From positions 1,116,001 to 1,180,000 of the forward strand of contig NZ_QFFY01000001.1 in NCBI RefSeq assembly GCF_003131205.1: a DNA stretch of 64,000 nt. The letters are read 5' to 3'. A program made the translations under genes and the position numbers. The DNA comes from Occallatibacter savannae (lineage in GTDB: Bacteria > Acidobacteriota > Terriglobia > Terriglobales > Acidobacteriaceae). The notes under the pieces are model-generated. The model saw only the letters and a program-made list of their open reading frames with translations, was not told where the DNA came from and ran no database searches. How positions within the stretch are numbered: the stretch's first letter is position 1; each line of letters opens with the position of its first letter. This document shows positions 43,524 to 52,199 of this stretch, piece by piece.

Positions 43524-44531
43524 ATGGCTCAGATCCAAGGTTTAGCAGCTCACGCGGCGGGCGCCGAACTTTTGCCTTTTCGCTACGACCCGGGAGATCT
43601 GGGCGCGCAGGAAGTCGAAATCGGCATCACCCACTGCGGTATTTGTCATAGCGATCTTCATCTCATTTCCAACGACTGGGGCATCAGCCAATACCCATTT
43701 ATCCCCGGTCACGAAATCATCGGCACCGTAACCGCCATCGGCTCTCACGTCCGCTCCCTCAAAGTGGGACAGCGCGTCGGCCTGGGCTGGCAATCGAACT
43801 CCTGCGGCCAGTGCGAGTGGTGTACCCGTGGGCTCGAGAACCTCTGCCCCTATCAGGAAGCCACCTGCGTCCACCGCCACGGCGGCTACGCCAGCGGCGT
43901 CCGCGCCAACGCTCGCTTCGTCTCGCCCATCCCGGACGCTCTGCCCAGCCAGCAGGCTGCGCCTCTCCTTTGCGGCGGAATCACCGTCTACAGCCCGCTG
44001 CGCGATCACGAAATCAATCCCAGCTCGCGCGTCGGCATCATCGGCATCGGCGGCCTCGGTCACATCGCCATCCAGTTCGCGAAAGTCTTCGGAGCTGAAG
44101 TCGTCGCCTTCTCCACCTCCACCGGCAAAGAGGAAGAAGCGCGCTCTCTCGGTGCTCATCACTTCGTCAATTCGCGCGAATCGAAAGCCATGAAAGACGT
44201 CGCCGGTTCCCTCGACTTCATCCTCAACACAGCCAACGCCGATCAAGACTGGAACGTCTACATTCAGGCGCTGCGACCCAATGGAACCCTCTGCTTCGTC
44301 GGCGTTCCGCCCTCGCCTGTCTCCGTACAAGCCTTCCCGCTCATCGCCGGCATCCGCACCATCACCGGAAGCCCCATCGGCTCCCCGCACCGCATTCGGG
44401 AAATGCTAGACGTCGCCGCGCGCCACGGGGTCAGAGCCACCACTGAAGCCTTCGCCATGTCCCGCGCCAACGAAGCCATCGACAAGGTGAAGAAGAACAA
44501 AGTCCGCTACCGCGCCGTCCTCTCCAATTGA
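43524..44531 (+). CDS. Zinc-dependent alcohol dehydrogenase (cinnamyl-alcohol-dehydrogenase type)
   Basis: A 335-residue medium-chain dehydrogenase. CGICHSDLHLISNDWG gives the catalytic zinc Cys, and PFIPGHEIIG gives the His-Glu pair. CGQCEWCTRGLENLC supplies the four structural-zinc Cys. GIIGIGGLGHIAIQFAK is the nucleotide-binding Gly motif, with Ser/Thr following the second strand as in NADP-preferring enzymes. It oxidises alcohols or reduces aldehydes in the cytoplasm; the exact substrate is open. It is monocistronic, followed by a terminator. Confidence 0.9.
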   Translation: MAQIQGLAAHAAGAELLPFRYDPGDLGAQEVEIGITHCGICHSDLHLISNDWGISQYPFIPGHEIIGTVTAIGSHVRSLKVGQRVGLGWQSNSCGQCEWCTRGLENLCPYQEATCVHRHGGYASGVRANARFVSPIPDALPSQQAAPLLCGGITVYSPLRDHEINPSSRVGIIGIGGLGHIAIQFAKVFGAEVVAFSTSTGKEEEARSLGAHHFVNSRESKAMKDVAGSLDFILNTANADQDWNVYIQALRPNGTLCFVGVPPSPVSVQAFPLIAGIRTITGSPIGSPHRIREMLDVAARHGVRATTEAFAMSRANEAIDKVKKNKVRYRAVLSN

Positions 44532-44551
44532 CTCTTTTCACCGGCAAACGA

Positions 44552-44583
44552 AATGGGCGCCCACGCGGGCGCCCATTCTCTTT
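44552..44583. terminator. Bidirectional terminator
   Basis: AATGGGCGCCC and its complement around ACGC form an 11-bp stem, ending in TCTCTTT. It lies between the convergent alcohol dehydrogenase and response regulator genes. Confidence 0.8.
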
Positions 44584-44599
44584 CACCTGAACCTGAAAT

Positions 44600-45073
44600 C
44601 TACTTCGCCTCCACAGGCGCCGCCTTCCGCGGCTTCAGCCCGTCCGAAACGCGCTGCAGCAGATCCTGCGGGTGCAGCGGCTTATTCAGCAGCGTAAAGT
44701 GATGCCCCTCGGCCCGCGCGCTCGCCAGCAGATCCGCTGTCGATGCCTGACCGGAGAACAAAATGATCTTGCAGTCGGGATAGATCCGCCGCACCGTGAT
44801 CGCCAGTTCAATGCCCGTCATGCCCGGCAGAACAACGTCCGTAATCAACATCTCCGGAGGCGTAATCAACGCCGTCTCCAGCGCGCTGTCTGCGTCATAG
44901 GTCGGCACCGCATGGTACCCGCTCCGCGAGAGGATCTCCGCGAGCGTATCGGCAATTACGCTCTCGTCGTCCACAACCATCACAACCGGGCGGTGCCCTT
45001 CAGCTTTCTGGCCCCCCGCCTGCGCGGGCACGTCCTTGAGCGGAACAGTGGGGAAAGTCTTGTCCTTGCTCAC
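44600..45073 (-). CDS. Single-domain response regulator
   Basis: A 157-residue protein consisting of one receiver domain. VVMVVDDESVIADTL has the acidic pair, LITDVVLPGMTGIELA has the phospho-acceptor Asp (near 80), IILFSGQAS has the Ser/Thr switch position, and LLNKPLHPQDLL has the conserved Lys. The first 30 residues are a non-conserved extension. There is no output domain, so it acts through protein contact or in a phosphorelay. It starts at GTG 45073 with AAGGAG six bases upstream. No kinase is adjacent. Confidence 0.85.
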   Translation of the reverse strand: MSKDKTFPTVPLKDVPAQAGGQKAEGHRPVVMVVDDESVIADTLAEILSRSGYHAVPTYDADSALETALITPPEMLITDVVLPGMTGIELAITVRRIYPDCKIILFSGQASTADLLASARAEGHHFTLLNKPLHPQDLLQRVSDGLKPRKAAPVEAK

Positions 45074-45522
45074 AATGATCTCCTTCGTTCACCCTACCAT
45101 TTTTCGGCACACCCGGTGAAATCTCTTTGACCCACGCCCTAAGTTATTACTGTCGTTCGATTTATATTCCCAGTCTCTTCAGGATTCGCGAGCGCCGTAT
45201 GCCAATCGATTCTTGACGCCTCCCTCTGCACTCAAGGAAGAGTGTCATACGCCGCTCCGCTCGACACACAGGTCACGCCCATTTCACCGACTCACAGGAA
45301 CAAATTATCCTAGCCAAAGGCTATCGATTTCCCTAGCTCAGAATGCATGATCTGAGCTCAATGCAAGCGCACTTCAATTCCACCCACGGTATTGCCGGGC
45401 TGCAAGGAGCATATACGTTCAACTCACATTGCGCCACTCGCCGCGGCGGTTCTTCACTCCAGGGTCTCCGACGGCCTCCCAATTGAACAAAATGTTCAAC
45501 CTCGCATAACTTCGCCTGACAA
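45074..45522. other. Intergenic region of about 450 bases
   Basis: The gap between the divergent response regulator and hslR genes. It has a lower GC content than its surroundings. A perfect inverted repeat, TTGAACA-AAA-TGTTCAA (45483-45499), lies 24 bases before the hslR ATG and may be an operator. I see no open frame with a ribosome-binding site and no RNA gene. Confidence 0.45.
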
Positions 45523-45921
45523 ATGACTGCCGAGCATCCGAAAAAATCCGTTCGCATCGACAAGTGGCTCTGGGCTGCCCGCTTTTTCAAAACGCGTGCC
45601 CTCGCCTCCAAAGCCTGCGACCTCGGCCGCATTCGCTCCAACGAAATCGAGGCCAAGCCCGCCCGCGAAGTCCGCGTCGGCGACATGCTCCGCATCAAGA
45701 ACGAAGCCGCCGAATTCCACATCGAGGTCCTCGCCCTCTCCGACATCCGCGGTCCCGCCCCCGTCGCACAAACCCTCTACCGCGAGACCGACGAGAGCAA
45801 AGAACGCCGCCTGCGCGAAGCCGCGGAACGCAAAGCCATGCAGGAATTCTCCCCCCTCCCCGAACGCCGCCCCACCAAGCGCGATCGCCGCCGCATCATC
45901 CAGTTCCGCCGCGGCTCCTAG
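45523..45921 (+). CDS. hslR: S4-domain RNA-binding protein, heat-shock protein 15 (HslR) type
   Basis: A 132-residue protein. VRIDKWLWAARFFKTRALAS and GRIRSNEIEAKPAREVRVGD form the S4 RNA-binding domain, and the C-terminal tail is Arg/Glu/Lys-rich with RRPTKRDRRRIIQFRRG. HslR-type proteins bind 50S subunits carrying stalled nascent chains and help recycle them. The length is normal. There is no clear ribosome-binding site before ATG 45523; the palindrome just upstream may control it. Confidence 0.85.
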   Translation: MTAEHPKKSVRIDKWLWAARFFKTRALASKACDLGRIRSNEIEAKPAREVRVGDMLRIKNEAAEFHIEVLALSDIRGPAPVAQTLYRETDESKERRLREAAERKAMQEFSPLPERRPTKRDRRRIIQFRRGS

Positions 45922-45954
45922 CTCCTCCTCCATCCAATTACCTACTCACTCCTC

Positions 45955-46000
45955 ACTATTCCCTAGTCCCTAGTCCCTAGTCCCTATTCCCTAGTCCCCT
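45955..46000. repeat. 7-base tandem repeat (TCCCTAG type)
   Basis: Exact and near-exact copies of TCCCTAG (for example 45960-45980) run from just after the hslR stop. It has the same unit as the array at 40084-40147. A C-rich CCCCTCG tract continues to about 46018. Confidence 0.8.
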
Positions 46001-46037
46001 CGTCACCTCGTCTCCTCCCTTTAGTACAATTCCACCG

Positions 46038-46793
46038 ATGACCACGAAGACCTCAAGGGCCGCCTCAACTCCGCGTAAAGCTCCTGCGAAAAAAGCCAAC
46101 CCCATCACCATGTCCATCGACATTGGCGGCTCTGGCCTCAAAGCGATGCTGCTCGACGGCGCAGGCAAGCCAATGAGCGATCGCGTGCGTGTCGTCACCC
46201 CTGCCGTGCCTACGCCCCGCGCGGTGCTGAAAGGACTGGACGAACTGCACGAGGCGCTGTCCAACTGCGATCGCGTCTCCGTGGGCTTTCCCGGAGTCGT
46301 CAAGAAGGGCGTCACCTACACGGCCGTCAATCTCCACCCCGCATGGAACAACTTCCCGCTCGAAGCAGAACTCGCTAAACGCTGGAAGAAGCCCGTTCGC
46401 CTCGCCAACGACGCCGCAGTGCAGGGGTACGGCGCGATCAAAGGGCACGGAGTAGAACTCGCCATCACTCTTGGCACAGGCATGGGCTCATCCCTCTTCA
46501 CCGACGGCCGCCTTTGCCCCGGGCTCGAACTCGGACATCACCCATGGAAGCGCGACCGCGAATACGAGGACTACCTCGGCCGCCGCGGCCTCGACAAATA
46601 CGGCAAGAAGCGCTGGAACAAGTTTGTCGCGGAGATGATCGAGCAGACGTACAAGCTCTTCAACTGGGATCACCTCTACCTCGGCGGCGGCAACACCAAA
46701 AAGCTCACCTTCACACCCCGCAAGCCCGTCGAAATCGTCTCCAACGAAGCAGGTCTTCTCGGTGGCGTCGCCCTCTGGCGCGAGTGGGACTGA
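46038..46793 (+). CDS. ppgK: Polyphosphate glucokinase (ROK family)
   Basis: A 251-residue sugar kinase. MSIDIGGSGLKAMLLDGAG (about 25-43) is the phosphate-binding loop, VGFPGVV and RLANDAAVQGYGAIKGHGVE contain the catalytic Asp, and ITLGTGMGSSLFTDG binds phosphate. The missing Cys-rich zinc motif and the length of about 250 residues match PpgK, which phosphorylates glucose using polyphosphate (or ATP). The first 24 residues are a Lys/Ala/Thr-rich extension. It stands alone, followed by two hairpins. Confidence 0.85.
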   Translation: MTTKTSRAASTPRKAPAKKANPITMSIDIGGSGLKAMLLDGAGKPMSDRVRVVTPAVPTPRAVLKGLDELHEALSNCDRVSVGFPGVVKKGVTYTAVNLHPAWNNFPLEAELAKRWKKPVRLANDAAVQGYGAIKGHGVELAITLGTGMGSSLFTDGRLCPGLELGHHPWKRDREYEDYLGRRGLDKYGKKRWNKFVAEMIEQTYKLFNWDHLYLGGGNTKKLTFTPRKPVEIVSNEAGLLGGVALWREWD

Positions 46794-46800
46794 TCAACGC

Positions 46801-46865
46801 GACGGTCGCAATCGACCGTCGATAAAAAACCTAGACCCGCGGCATTCACCCGCGGGTCTTCTTTC
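46801..46865 (+). terminator. Two hairpins after the ppgK-like gene
   Basis: The first stem is GACGGTCG with its exact complement around CAAT (46801-46820). The second is AGACCCGCGG with CCGCGGGTCT around CATTCA (46833-46859), followed by TCTTCTTTC. The second is the likely intrinsic terminator. Confidence 0.75.
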
Positions 46866-47072
46866 GTTCATCCATATCCTGCCTCATTTCTCCCTCCGGA
46901 ACCACCACACGCCGCCGTCCGTATCTGAACACTGCAGCCCGTTTCCGAACAGGCTTGCAAAGATTCACGCGCGCCATTCGTCACCAAACGGTTGCATGTC
47001 GACACCTTCGTCGCTGCACGTCTTGGCTCACCACGTGCTTGCTTTGAAGTGAATCGCCCCCGCGAGGTACGC

Positions 47073-49562
47073 ATGCAGAAGCTCTTGTTTGACCTGAAGT
47101 TCGCCCTGCGCCAACTGCGCAATTCCTTAGGCTTCGCAATTACCGCAGTGCTCATGCTCGCGTTCGGCATCGGAGCCACCACTGCGATCTTCTCCATCGT
47201 CGAAGGCGTCTTGCTGCGTCCGCTCCCCTTTCCTGATTCCGATCGCGTCATGATCCTGTCCGATCAGATCGAGGGTGTGAACGTCGGTGGCGGCCAGGTC
47301 GGCGTCACCGCGCGCGACATCATCGCCTACACCCGCGACACGCACTCCTTCGCCGCGCTTGGCGGATTCCAGTTTTCCGGCTATGAGCTCTCCGGCCGCG
47401 GCGACCCGGCGCAGGTGAACGCCTCGCGCCTCACCGCCGGCGTCTTCTCCGCGCTCGCAGTAGAGCCGGCTCTCGGCCGGGTCTTCTCCGTCGATGAAGA
47501 TGAACACCACCAGCAAGTCGCGGTGCTCAGCTACACCACGTGGCGCAACCGCTTCCACTCCGACGCCAACATCATCGGCTCAAAAATACTGCTCGATCGC
47601 AAGCCGTACATCATCATCGGCGTAATGCCGAAGAACTTCGAATTCCCGCTCGTTCCCGGCCAGCTCAATCGCTCCGAGCTCTGGGTTCCCATGAGCTTCG
47701 GCGCCGACGAACTTGCCCCGTCGCGAGCCGCCAACTGGAGCTACCAGATGATCGCGCGCCTCAAGCCGGGCATTACGCCCGCGCAGGCCGAGAGTGACGG
47801 AAACCGCGTCGCCAAAGAGATCATGGCCGGCTATCCCGCCGACATGGCCAATCTCCATATCACCGCCTTGGTTCGGCCCCTTCAAAAAGACACCGTCGAG
47901 CAATCCCGCTCCCTGCTCAGGACCCTCTTCCTCGCCGTCGCCGTAGTCCTGCTCATCGCCTGTTTCAATCTCGCCGGCCTCATGCTGGTCCGCGCCATCC
48001 GCCGTCAGCGCGAAGTGGCAGTCCGCCTTGCCCTCGGAGCAAGCGGCATCGCTCTCGTGCGTCAGGCGGTACTCGAAAGCCTCGTTCTCAGCATCAGCGG
48101 CGGCGTCCTTGGACTCATCTGCGCAGCCATCGCCCTGAAAGTCGGCAAGAGCGTCCTGCCCGAGAACCTTCCGCGTGTGAACGAGATTTCGCTCAGCTGG
48201 CAGGTCATCGTATTCGCGCTCGGCCTCGCCGTCCTCACCGGTCTGGTCTGCGCGCTCGCACCTGCATTTGCCGCCATCCGCACCAACGTAAACAGCAACC
48301 TCAAAGAAGGCGGCCGCACCGGCAGCGCAGGCGGCGGACACGCGCGTCTCCGCTCCGCATTAGTCATCGGCGAAATCGCCATCGCACTCGTCTTGCTCAC
48401 CGCCTCCGGCCTTCTCCTGCGCAGCTTCGACAAGATGCGCTCAGTCGACCTCGGATTCACGCCGCAGCACGTCACCACCGCCTCTTACGGCTTGCCGCAT
48501 CAGCAATATTCAAAGCAGCCGCAGGTTGACGCCTTCAATCGCGAACTCCTCCTCAAGCTCAATCAGCTTCCCGGTGCGCAGGCTGTCGGTCTCACCAGCA
48601 TGCTGCCCTCGCAGGGCATCAACAACAACCAGACCTTTGTCATCGACGGATACACGCCGCCTCCCGGCGGCAGCATGAATCTCGCCACCGTCTCCCAGGT
48701 CGATGGAAACTTCTTCTCCGCTCTCGGCATTCGCCTTCTGCGCGGACGAGTCTTCAGCGAAGCCGATCACGCCGGCACCCAACTGGTCGTAGTCGTCAAC
48801 CACAAATTCGCGCAGCACTACTGGCCCAATGCCGACCCCATCGGCAAACGCCTGCGCATCGGCACGCAGCAGATGCAGACGCCCTGGCTCACCGTCGTCG
48901 GCGAAGTCTCCGACACCCAGTTGCTCTCTCCCGACAACCCGTCTACCCCGCAGTACTACATCCCGGTCAAGCAGGAAGAGGAAACACTCGGATCACTCGG
49001 CCAGCCCGACGACCTGAACGGCAATGGCGGCTTCATCGTCCTCCGTTCCGCCGTCCCACCCGAACAGATGGAAAACGCGATCCGCGCAACCGTCCGCTCT
49101 ATCGATCCTCTGCTGCCGCTCACCCAGGTGCAGACCATGGAGCATGTTGTTTCGGAATCGGAAGCTTCGCGCCGATTCAACACCGCCCTGATCTCCAGCT
49201 TCGCATTCGCCGCGGTGCTTCTCGCCGTCCTCGGTATCTATTCGGTCATCGCGTTCTCTGTTGCCTCGCGCGTTCAGGAGATGGCGATCCGCATGACACT
49301 CGGTTCGCAGCGATCCGCAATCGTGGGCCTGATCCTTTCATCGGGTGCAAAGCTGGCGGCGATCGGCTGCGTCATCGGCCTGGCCGGCGCAGCCGCTGCC
49401 TCCGGACTGCTGCGCTCTATGCTCTTCAACGTCAGCCCATTCGATCCGCTCGTTCTCGCCCTCGCAGCCATCGGAGTCCTTCTGCTCGCCGTCGGCGCCG
49501 CCGCCCCACCCGCCTTGCGCGCAGCCTCCGTTCAACCCATGCAGGCCCTCCGCGGCGAGTAA
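47073..49562 (+). CDS. FtsX/MacB-like permease, acidobacterial duplicated orphan permease (ADOP)
   Basis: An 829-residue membrane protein with two permease halves. Each has a MacB-type periplasmic domain (about 50-240 and 470-650) and FtsX-like helices (about 275-400 and 690-820). The first helix, GFAITAVLMLAFGIGATTAI, is typical. The name reflects the lack of an adjacent ATPase, which also holds here. It may export a substrate or move lipids with a separate ATPase. ATG 47073 has GAGGT five bases upstream, so the longer frame to 46992 is rejected. A second copy lies at 61306-63747. Confidence 0.85.
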   Translation: MQKLLFDLKFALRQLRNSLGFAITAVLMLAFGIGATTAIFSIVEGVLLRPLPFPDSDRVMILSDQIEGVNVGGGQVGVTARDIIAYTRDTHSFAALGGFQFSGYELSGRGDPAQVNASRLTAGVFSALAVEPALGRVFSVDEDEHHQQVAVLSYTTWRNRFHSDANIIGSKILLDRKPYIIIGVMPKNFEFPLVPGQLNRSELWVPMSFGADELAPSRAANWSYQMIARLKPGITPAQAESDGNRVAKEIMAGYPADMANLHITALVRPLQKDTVEQSRSLLRTLFLAVAVVLLIACFNLAGLMLVRAIRRQREVAVRLALGASGIALVRQAVLESLVLSISGGVLGLICAAIALKVGKSVLPENLPRVNEISLSWQVIVFALGLAVLTGLVCALAPAFAAIRTNVNSNLKEGGRTGSAGGGHARLRSALVIGEIAIALVLLTASGLLLRSFDKMRSVDLGFTPQHVTTASYGLPHQQYSKQPQVDAFNRELLLKLNQLPGAQAVGLTSMLPSQGINNNQTFVIDGYTPPPGGSMNLATVSQVDGNFFSALGIRLLRGRVFSEADHAGTQLVVVVNHKFAQHYWPNADPIGKRLRIGTQQMQTPWLTVVGEVSDTQLLSPDNPSTPQYYIPVKQEEETLGSLGQPDDLNGNGGFIVLRSAVPPEQMENAIRATVRSIDPLLPLTQVQTMEHVVSESEASRRFNTALISSFAFAAVLLAVLGIYSVIAFSVASRVQEMAIRMTLGSQRSAIVGLILSSGAKLAAIGCVIGLAGAAAASGLLRSMLFNVSPFDPLVLALAAIGVLLLAVGAAAPPALRAASVQPMQALRGE

Positions 49563-50325
49563 CGCGAAAACTCCCCAGTCGGGACCGAAGTAATCTCAGG
49601 AACCGGGTGCCCCAGGTCTCCCGCCTTTGGAGACCTGGGAGACTCCTTCGGCCAGCAAACGGCAACCTGTCAAAACAGAATCTGAATCACCACGGGGTTC
49701 ACCGGGGTCACCTCACAACAAGTCAAGCGGTACCTACCTCACCGACCGCCTCAGACTACTGACAACAAATCGCTTAGGAACACATCGTCCGTTTGCAGTC
49801 CATTTCGCAGAATTCTTCATAATGGAATCATGCACGACCAACAACATCCCGTTCCCAACGCCAGCCACAATCCAAGCCAAAGCTCCGTCTCGTCTTTCTG
49901 TCCCCTCGCCCCTCGTCCTCTGACCCTCTGTCCCCCGTGCCCCAGCCCCTTGCCCGCCGGTCCCCTCGTCCCCTCGTCTAACTCCTTGGCCATCAAACAC
50001 CTTGAGGCTAACTCCAATGACTAGACACACATAGCGCCCTCGATCATCTCTAAGTCATTGAAAGTAGACCTTTTCGTCACAAACAATAGGGGAGGGGGAG
50101 GGGGTAGTCATCAACCGAACCTCATCTGCTCGCGCCCAGCATCGACACCGTAAAACCAAGACCCTCTGGCCGCGCAATGCACTACCAACTCCTTTACGGA
50201 CCTACACTTACGACCGTGCAACCTTGGCGTCACTCGCTTCTGCCTCCGTGTGATAGCCAGAAGCCTTCGCTCGGTTCATCCTGCTTACATCCTCAGCTGA
50301 ACCCGCCGGGAAAGAAGGCAAGAAC
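49563..50325. other. Repeat-rich intergenic region of about 760 bases
   Basis: It holds the GGGTGCCCCA hairpin element (49605-49643), a C-rich tract of CCCCTCG-type repeats (about 49905-49985) and a G-rich run (50090-50104). Open frames here are driven by those repeats and lack ribosome-binding sites. I see no RNA gene. The composition suggests a recombination-prone spacer. Confidence 0.5.
49605..49643. repeat. GGGTGCCCCA hairpin element, simple copy
   Basis: GGGTGCCCCA leads into a perfect 11-bp stem (CCCAGGTCTCC at 49611-49621 and its complement at 49629-49639) and GAGAC. The same element with an inserted segment is at 54909-54971. Confidence 0.7.
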
Positions 50326-50421
50326 ATGAACGCATTCCTGATGATCGTGGTATTCCTGCTCCTGACGGTGGCTCCGCCGTGCATCATGCTCGCGCCAAGC
50401 CGGTCCAAGCGCCGGAAGTAG
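50326..50421 (+). CDS. Possible 31-residue membrane peptide
   Basis: The frame encodes MNAFLMIVVFLLLTVAPPCI followed by MLAPSRSKRRK. It is a single membrane helix with a basic tail. AAGG lies about eight bases before the ATG. It is followed 42 bases later by another small membrane protein gene. This is a plausible small protein without homology evidence. Confidence 0.4.
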   Translation: MNAFLMIVVFLLLTVAPPCIMLAPSRSKRRK

Positions 50422-50463
50422 CCCGACCGCAAAGACCAGACCTCACGCCGCGGAGGCATCGAG

Positions 50464-50706
50464 TTGAAGCGATCCACCAAGGCCGGCATCACCGCAGCCA
50501 TTCTTCTGGTCAGCATCTTCTTGCCGCCCTACGCCGAATGGCGCGCACCTATCAACTTCATCTGTGCCGTTCTCGCCTGCATCCTCGGCGCACTCGCGGC
50601 TGCCAGCGGTCGTCGCTGGTGGCTCCTTATTCCCGGCTCAATCGTCGCCGGACTTGCTCTCGCGCTCTACCTATTCGTCTCCGGCACAACAGCATCGTTT
50701 CAATAA
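50464..50706 (+). CDS. Small membrane protein
   Basis: An 80-residue protein starting at TTG 50464 with GGAGG seven bases upstream. Three hydrophobic segments (about 8-22, 30-48 and 52-73) are joined by short charged loops, with Arg-Arg-Trp-Trp between the last two. It has the look of a small integral membrane protein. No family is recognised. Together with the 31-residue frame upstream it may form a pair. Confidence 0.5.
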   Translation: MKRSTKAGITAAILLVSIFLPPYAEWRAPINFICAVLACILGALAAASGRRWWLLIPGSIVAGLALALYLFVSGTTASFQ

Positions 50707-50792
50707 TCGGCAACGCTCTCCACGGATGAAAGACCGTCAAGGTTGTGCCCCCTTCATCGCAGCCCCATGCGATGAGCGGGAAAAACCCCGAC

Positions 50793-52019
50793 CTACTGCC
50801 CGGCCACCGTCAACCCCAGCGCCCTCACATAACCCGCATTCACCTTCTCGTTCGAGAACTTGATCTTCTCGAGCAGATCATCGAACGCCGCCTGCGCATT
50901 CTCCGGCAACATCCGCGCTGCGATCCGCTTCTCCGCATTCCCAGTTCCCGCCTCCATCTTGCTCAAGGCGATCACCGCGTCCCAGTGAACCGGCCTGTCA
51001 AAAGTCACTTCGCTCGACGGCGCATCCATCTTCTTATAGGGCCAGAAGCACCAGCCCACGTGATTGTCTTCCAGCGTCTTCACGAATGCCGCAACCCACT
51101 CATCCTTGTTTTCGCCCGACTCGCCCAGCCAGATCGGCACTTTGTACTTGTCGCGAAAATCCAGATACTCCTTGATCACGCTCGCATCCGTCGCCGTCCA
51201 GTATTTGTGAAACGTGTACATCACGTTGCCATCGAACGGCTTTCCGAACACCTTGAAGTTCGAGTCCCACTGCGCTCCGCCCAGAATGACCACATGATTC
51301 TTATCCACCTCCCGCACCGCCGCAACCAACTTCCGATACAGCGGCTCCAGATCAGGATTGAACCGCTGCAGCTGCGCGAAATGGGGAATCGGCTCGTTCA
51401 GCAGATCGTAGCCCAGCACCATCGGCTCCTTCGCATAATGCGCGGCGATTCCCTTCCATAGCGCAATGGTCTGCTGCTGCGCCTCCGGGCTCAGATAGAG
51501 CCATGGATACCCATAACTGTCATCGATGTTCGTCCCCGTCTGTCCGCCCGGCGCGCAATGCAAATCGATAATCACGTAGATGTGGTCCTTGCGCGCCCAC
51601 TCCATCAGCCTGTCCAGCAGCCGGAAACCATCCGCATTCTCGCTATCAAAGAACTTCCAGTGAATCGGCACGCGCACCGAATTGAACCCCATCGCCTTGA
51701 TCCGGTCCATGTCCGCTTCGGTGATGTACGTCTCGCGCCACTGCTTCCAGAACGCATCCGCCTTCTCCGGCCCAATCAACTCGTAGCTCAGCTCCTCAAT
51801 CTCGCGCGGCGACTGCGCAGTCTGCTCCAGGTGAAACATGTAGCCCTCAGGCTCGAACCAGTTGCCCAGATTCGTCCCGCGCAGCATCAGCGGCTTGCCT
51901 TGCCCATCCACCAGGTCCGCTCCTGAAGTATGCACAAACCCGGACTCTCCCGATGCAGCGCAGGCGACGAGAGCACTCAACATCAACGAATACAAAACGC
52001 GAAGACACTTGTTCATCAT
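50793..52019 (-). CDS. Glycoside hydrolase family 5-like lipoprotein (endoglucanase/glucanase type)
   Basis: About 408 residues. The signal peptide contains a lipobox, LVAC (Cys20), so the protein is probably a membrane-anchored lipoprotein. The (beta/alpha)8 domain shows RGTNLGNWFEPEGY, FNSVRVPIHW, YVIIDLHCAPGGQ, the acid/base Glu in DLLNEPI (Glu209) and the nucleophile Glu in PIWLGESGE (Glu300). It should cleave beta-linked glucans or mannans outside the cytoplasm. ATG 52019 is chosen to give the signal peptide; 52016 is equally possible. It is divergent from the TonB-receptor-like gene, suggesting linked glycan use. Confidence 0.85.
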   Translation of the reverse strand: MMNKCLRVLYSLMLSALVACAASGESGFVHTSGADLVDGQGKPLMLRGTNLGNWFEPEGYMFHLEQTAQSPREIEELSYELIGPEKADAFWKQWRETYITEADMDRIKAMGFNSVRVPIHWKFFDSENADGFRLLDRLMEWARKDHIYVIIDLHCAPGGQTGTNIDDSYGYPWLYLSPEAQQQTIALWKGIAAHYAKEPMVLGYDLLNEPIPHFAQLQRFNPDLEPLYRKLVAAVREVDKNHVVILGGAQWDSNFKVFGKPFDGNVMYTFHKYWTATDASVIKEYLDFRDKYKVPIWLGESGENKDEWVAAFVKTLEDNHVGWCFWPYKKMDAPSSEVTFDRPVHWDAVIALSKMEAGTGNAEKRIAARMLPENAQAAFDDLLEKIKFSNEKVNAGYVRALGLTVAGQ

Positions 52020-52199
52020 GGCGACCGAAGTATAACCGCACCCGCCCGTGAATCTGGTCATTCAGCAACGCTTAAGCGTCCCGATGCAAGAATCAAGCGA
52101 GGTAACCGCGACCACACAGGGATAACTCGCGCGCAATTATCCTGAATGGATCGCCGCAACACGACCCTTAATCCACCGCTGGAATCTATCGCTCGCTTC

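Noticed and set aside
49734..50030. Short open frames on both strands across the C-rich tract
   Set aside because: They are produced by CCCCTCG-type repeats, are Pro/Ser- or Gly/Arg-rich, and lack ribosome-binding sites.
50208..50516. A 102-codon minus-strand frame over the two tiny membrane genes
   Set aside because: Composition is poor and it has no ribosome-binding site; the plus-strand frames look like membrane proteins.
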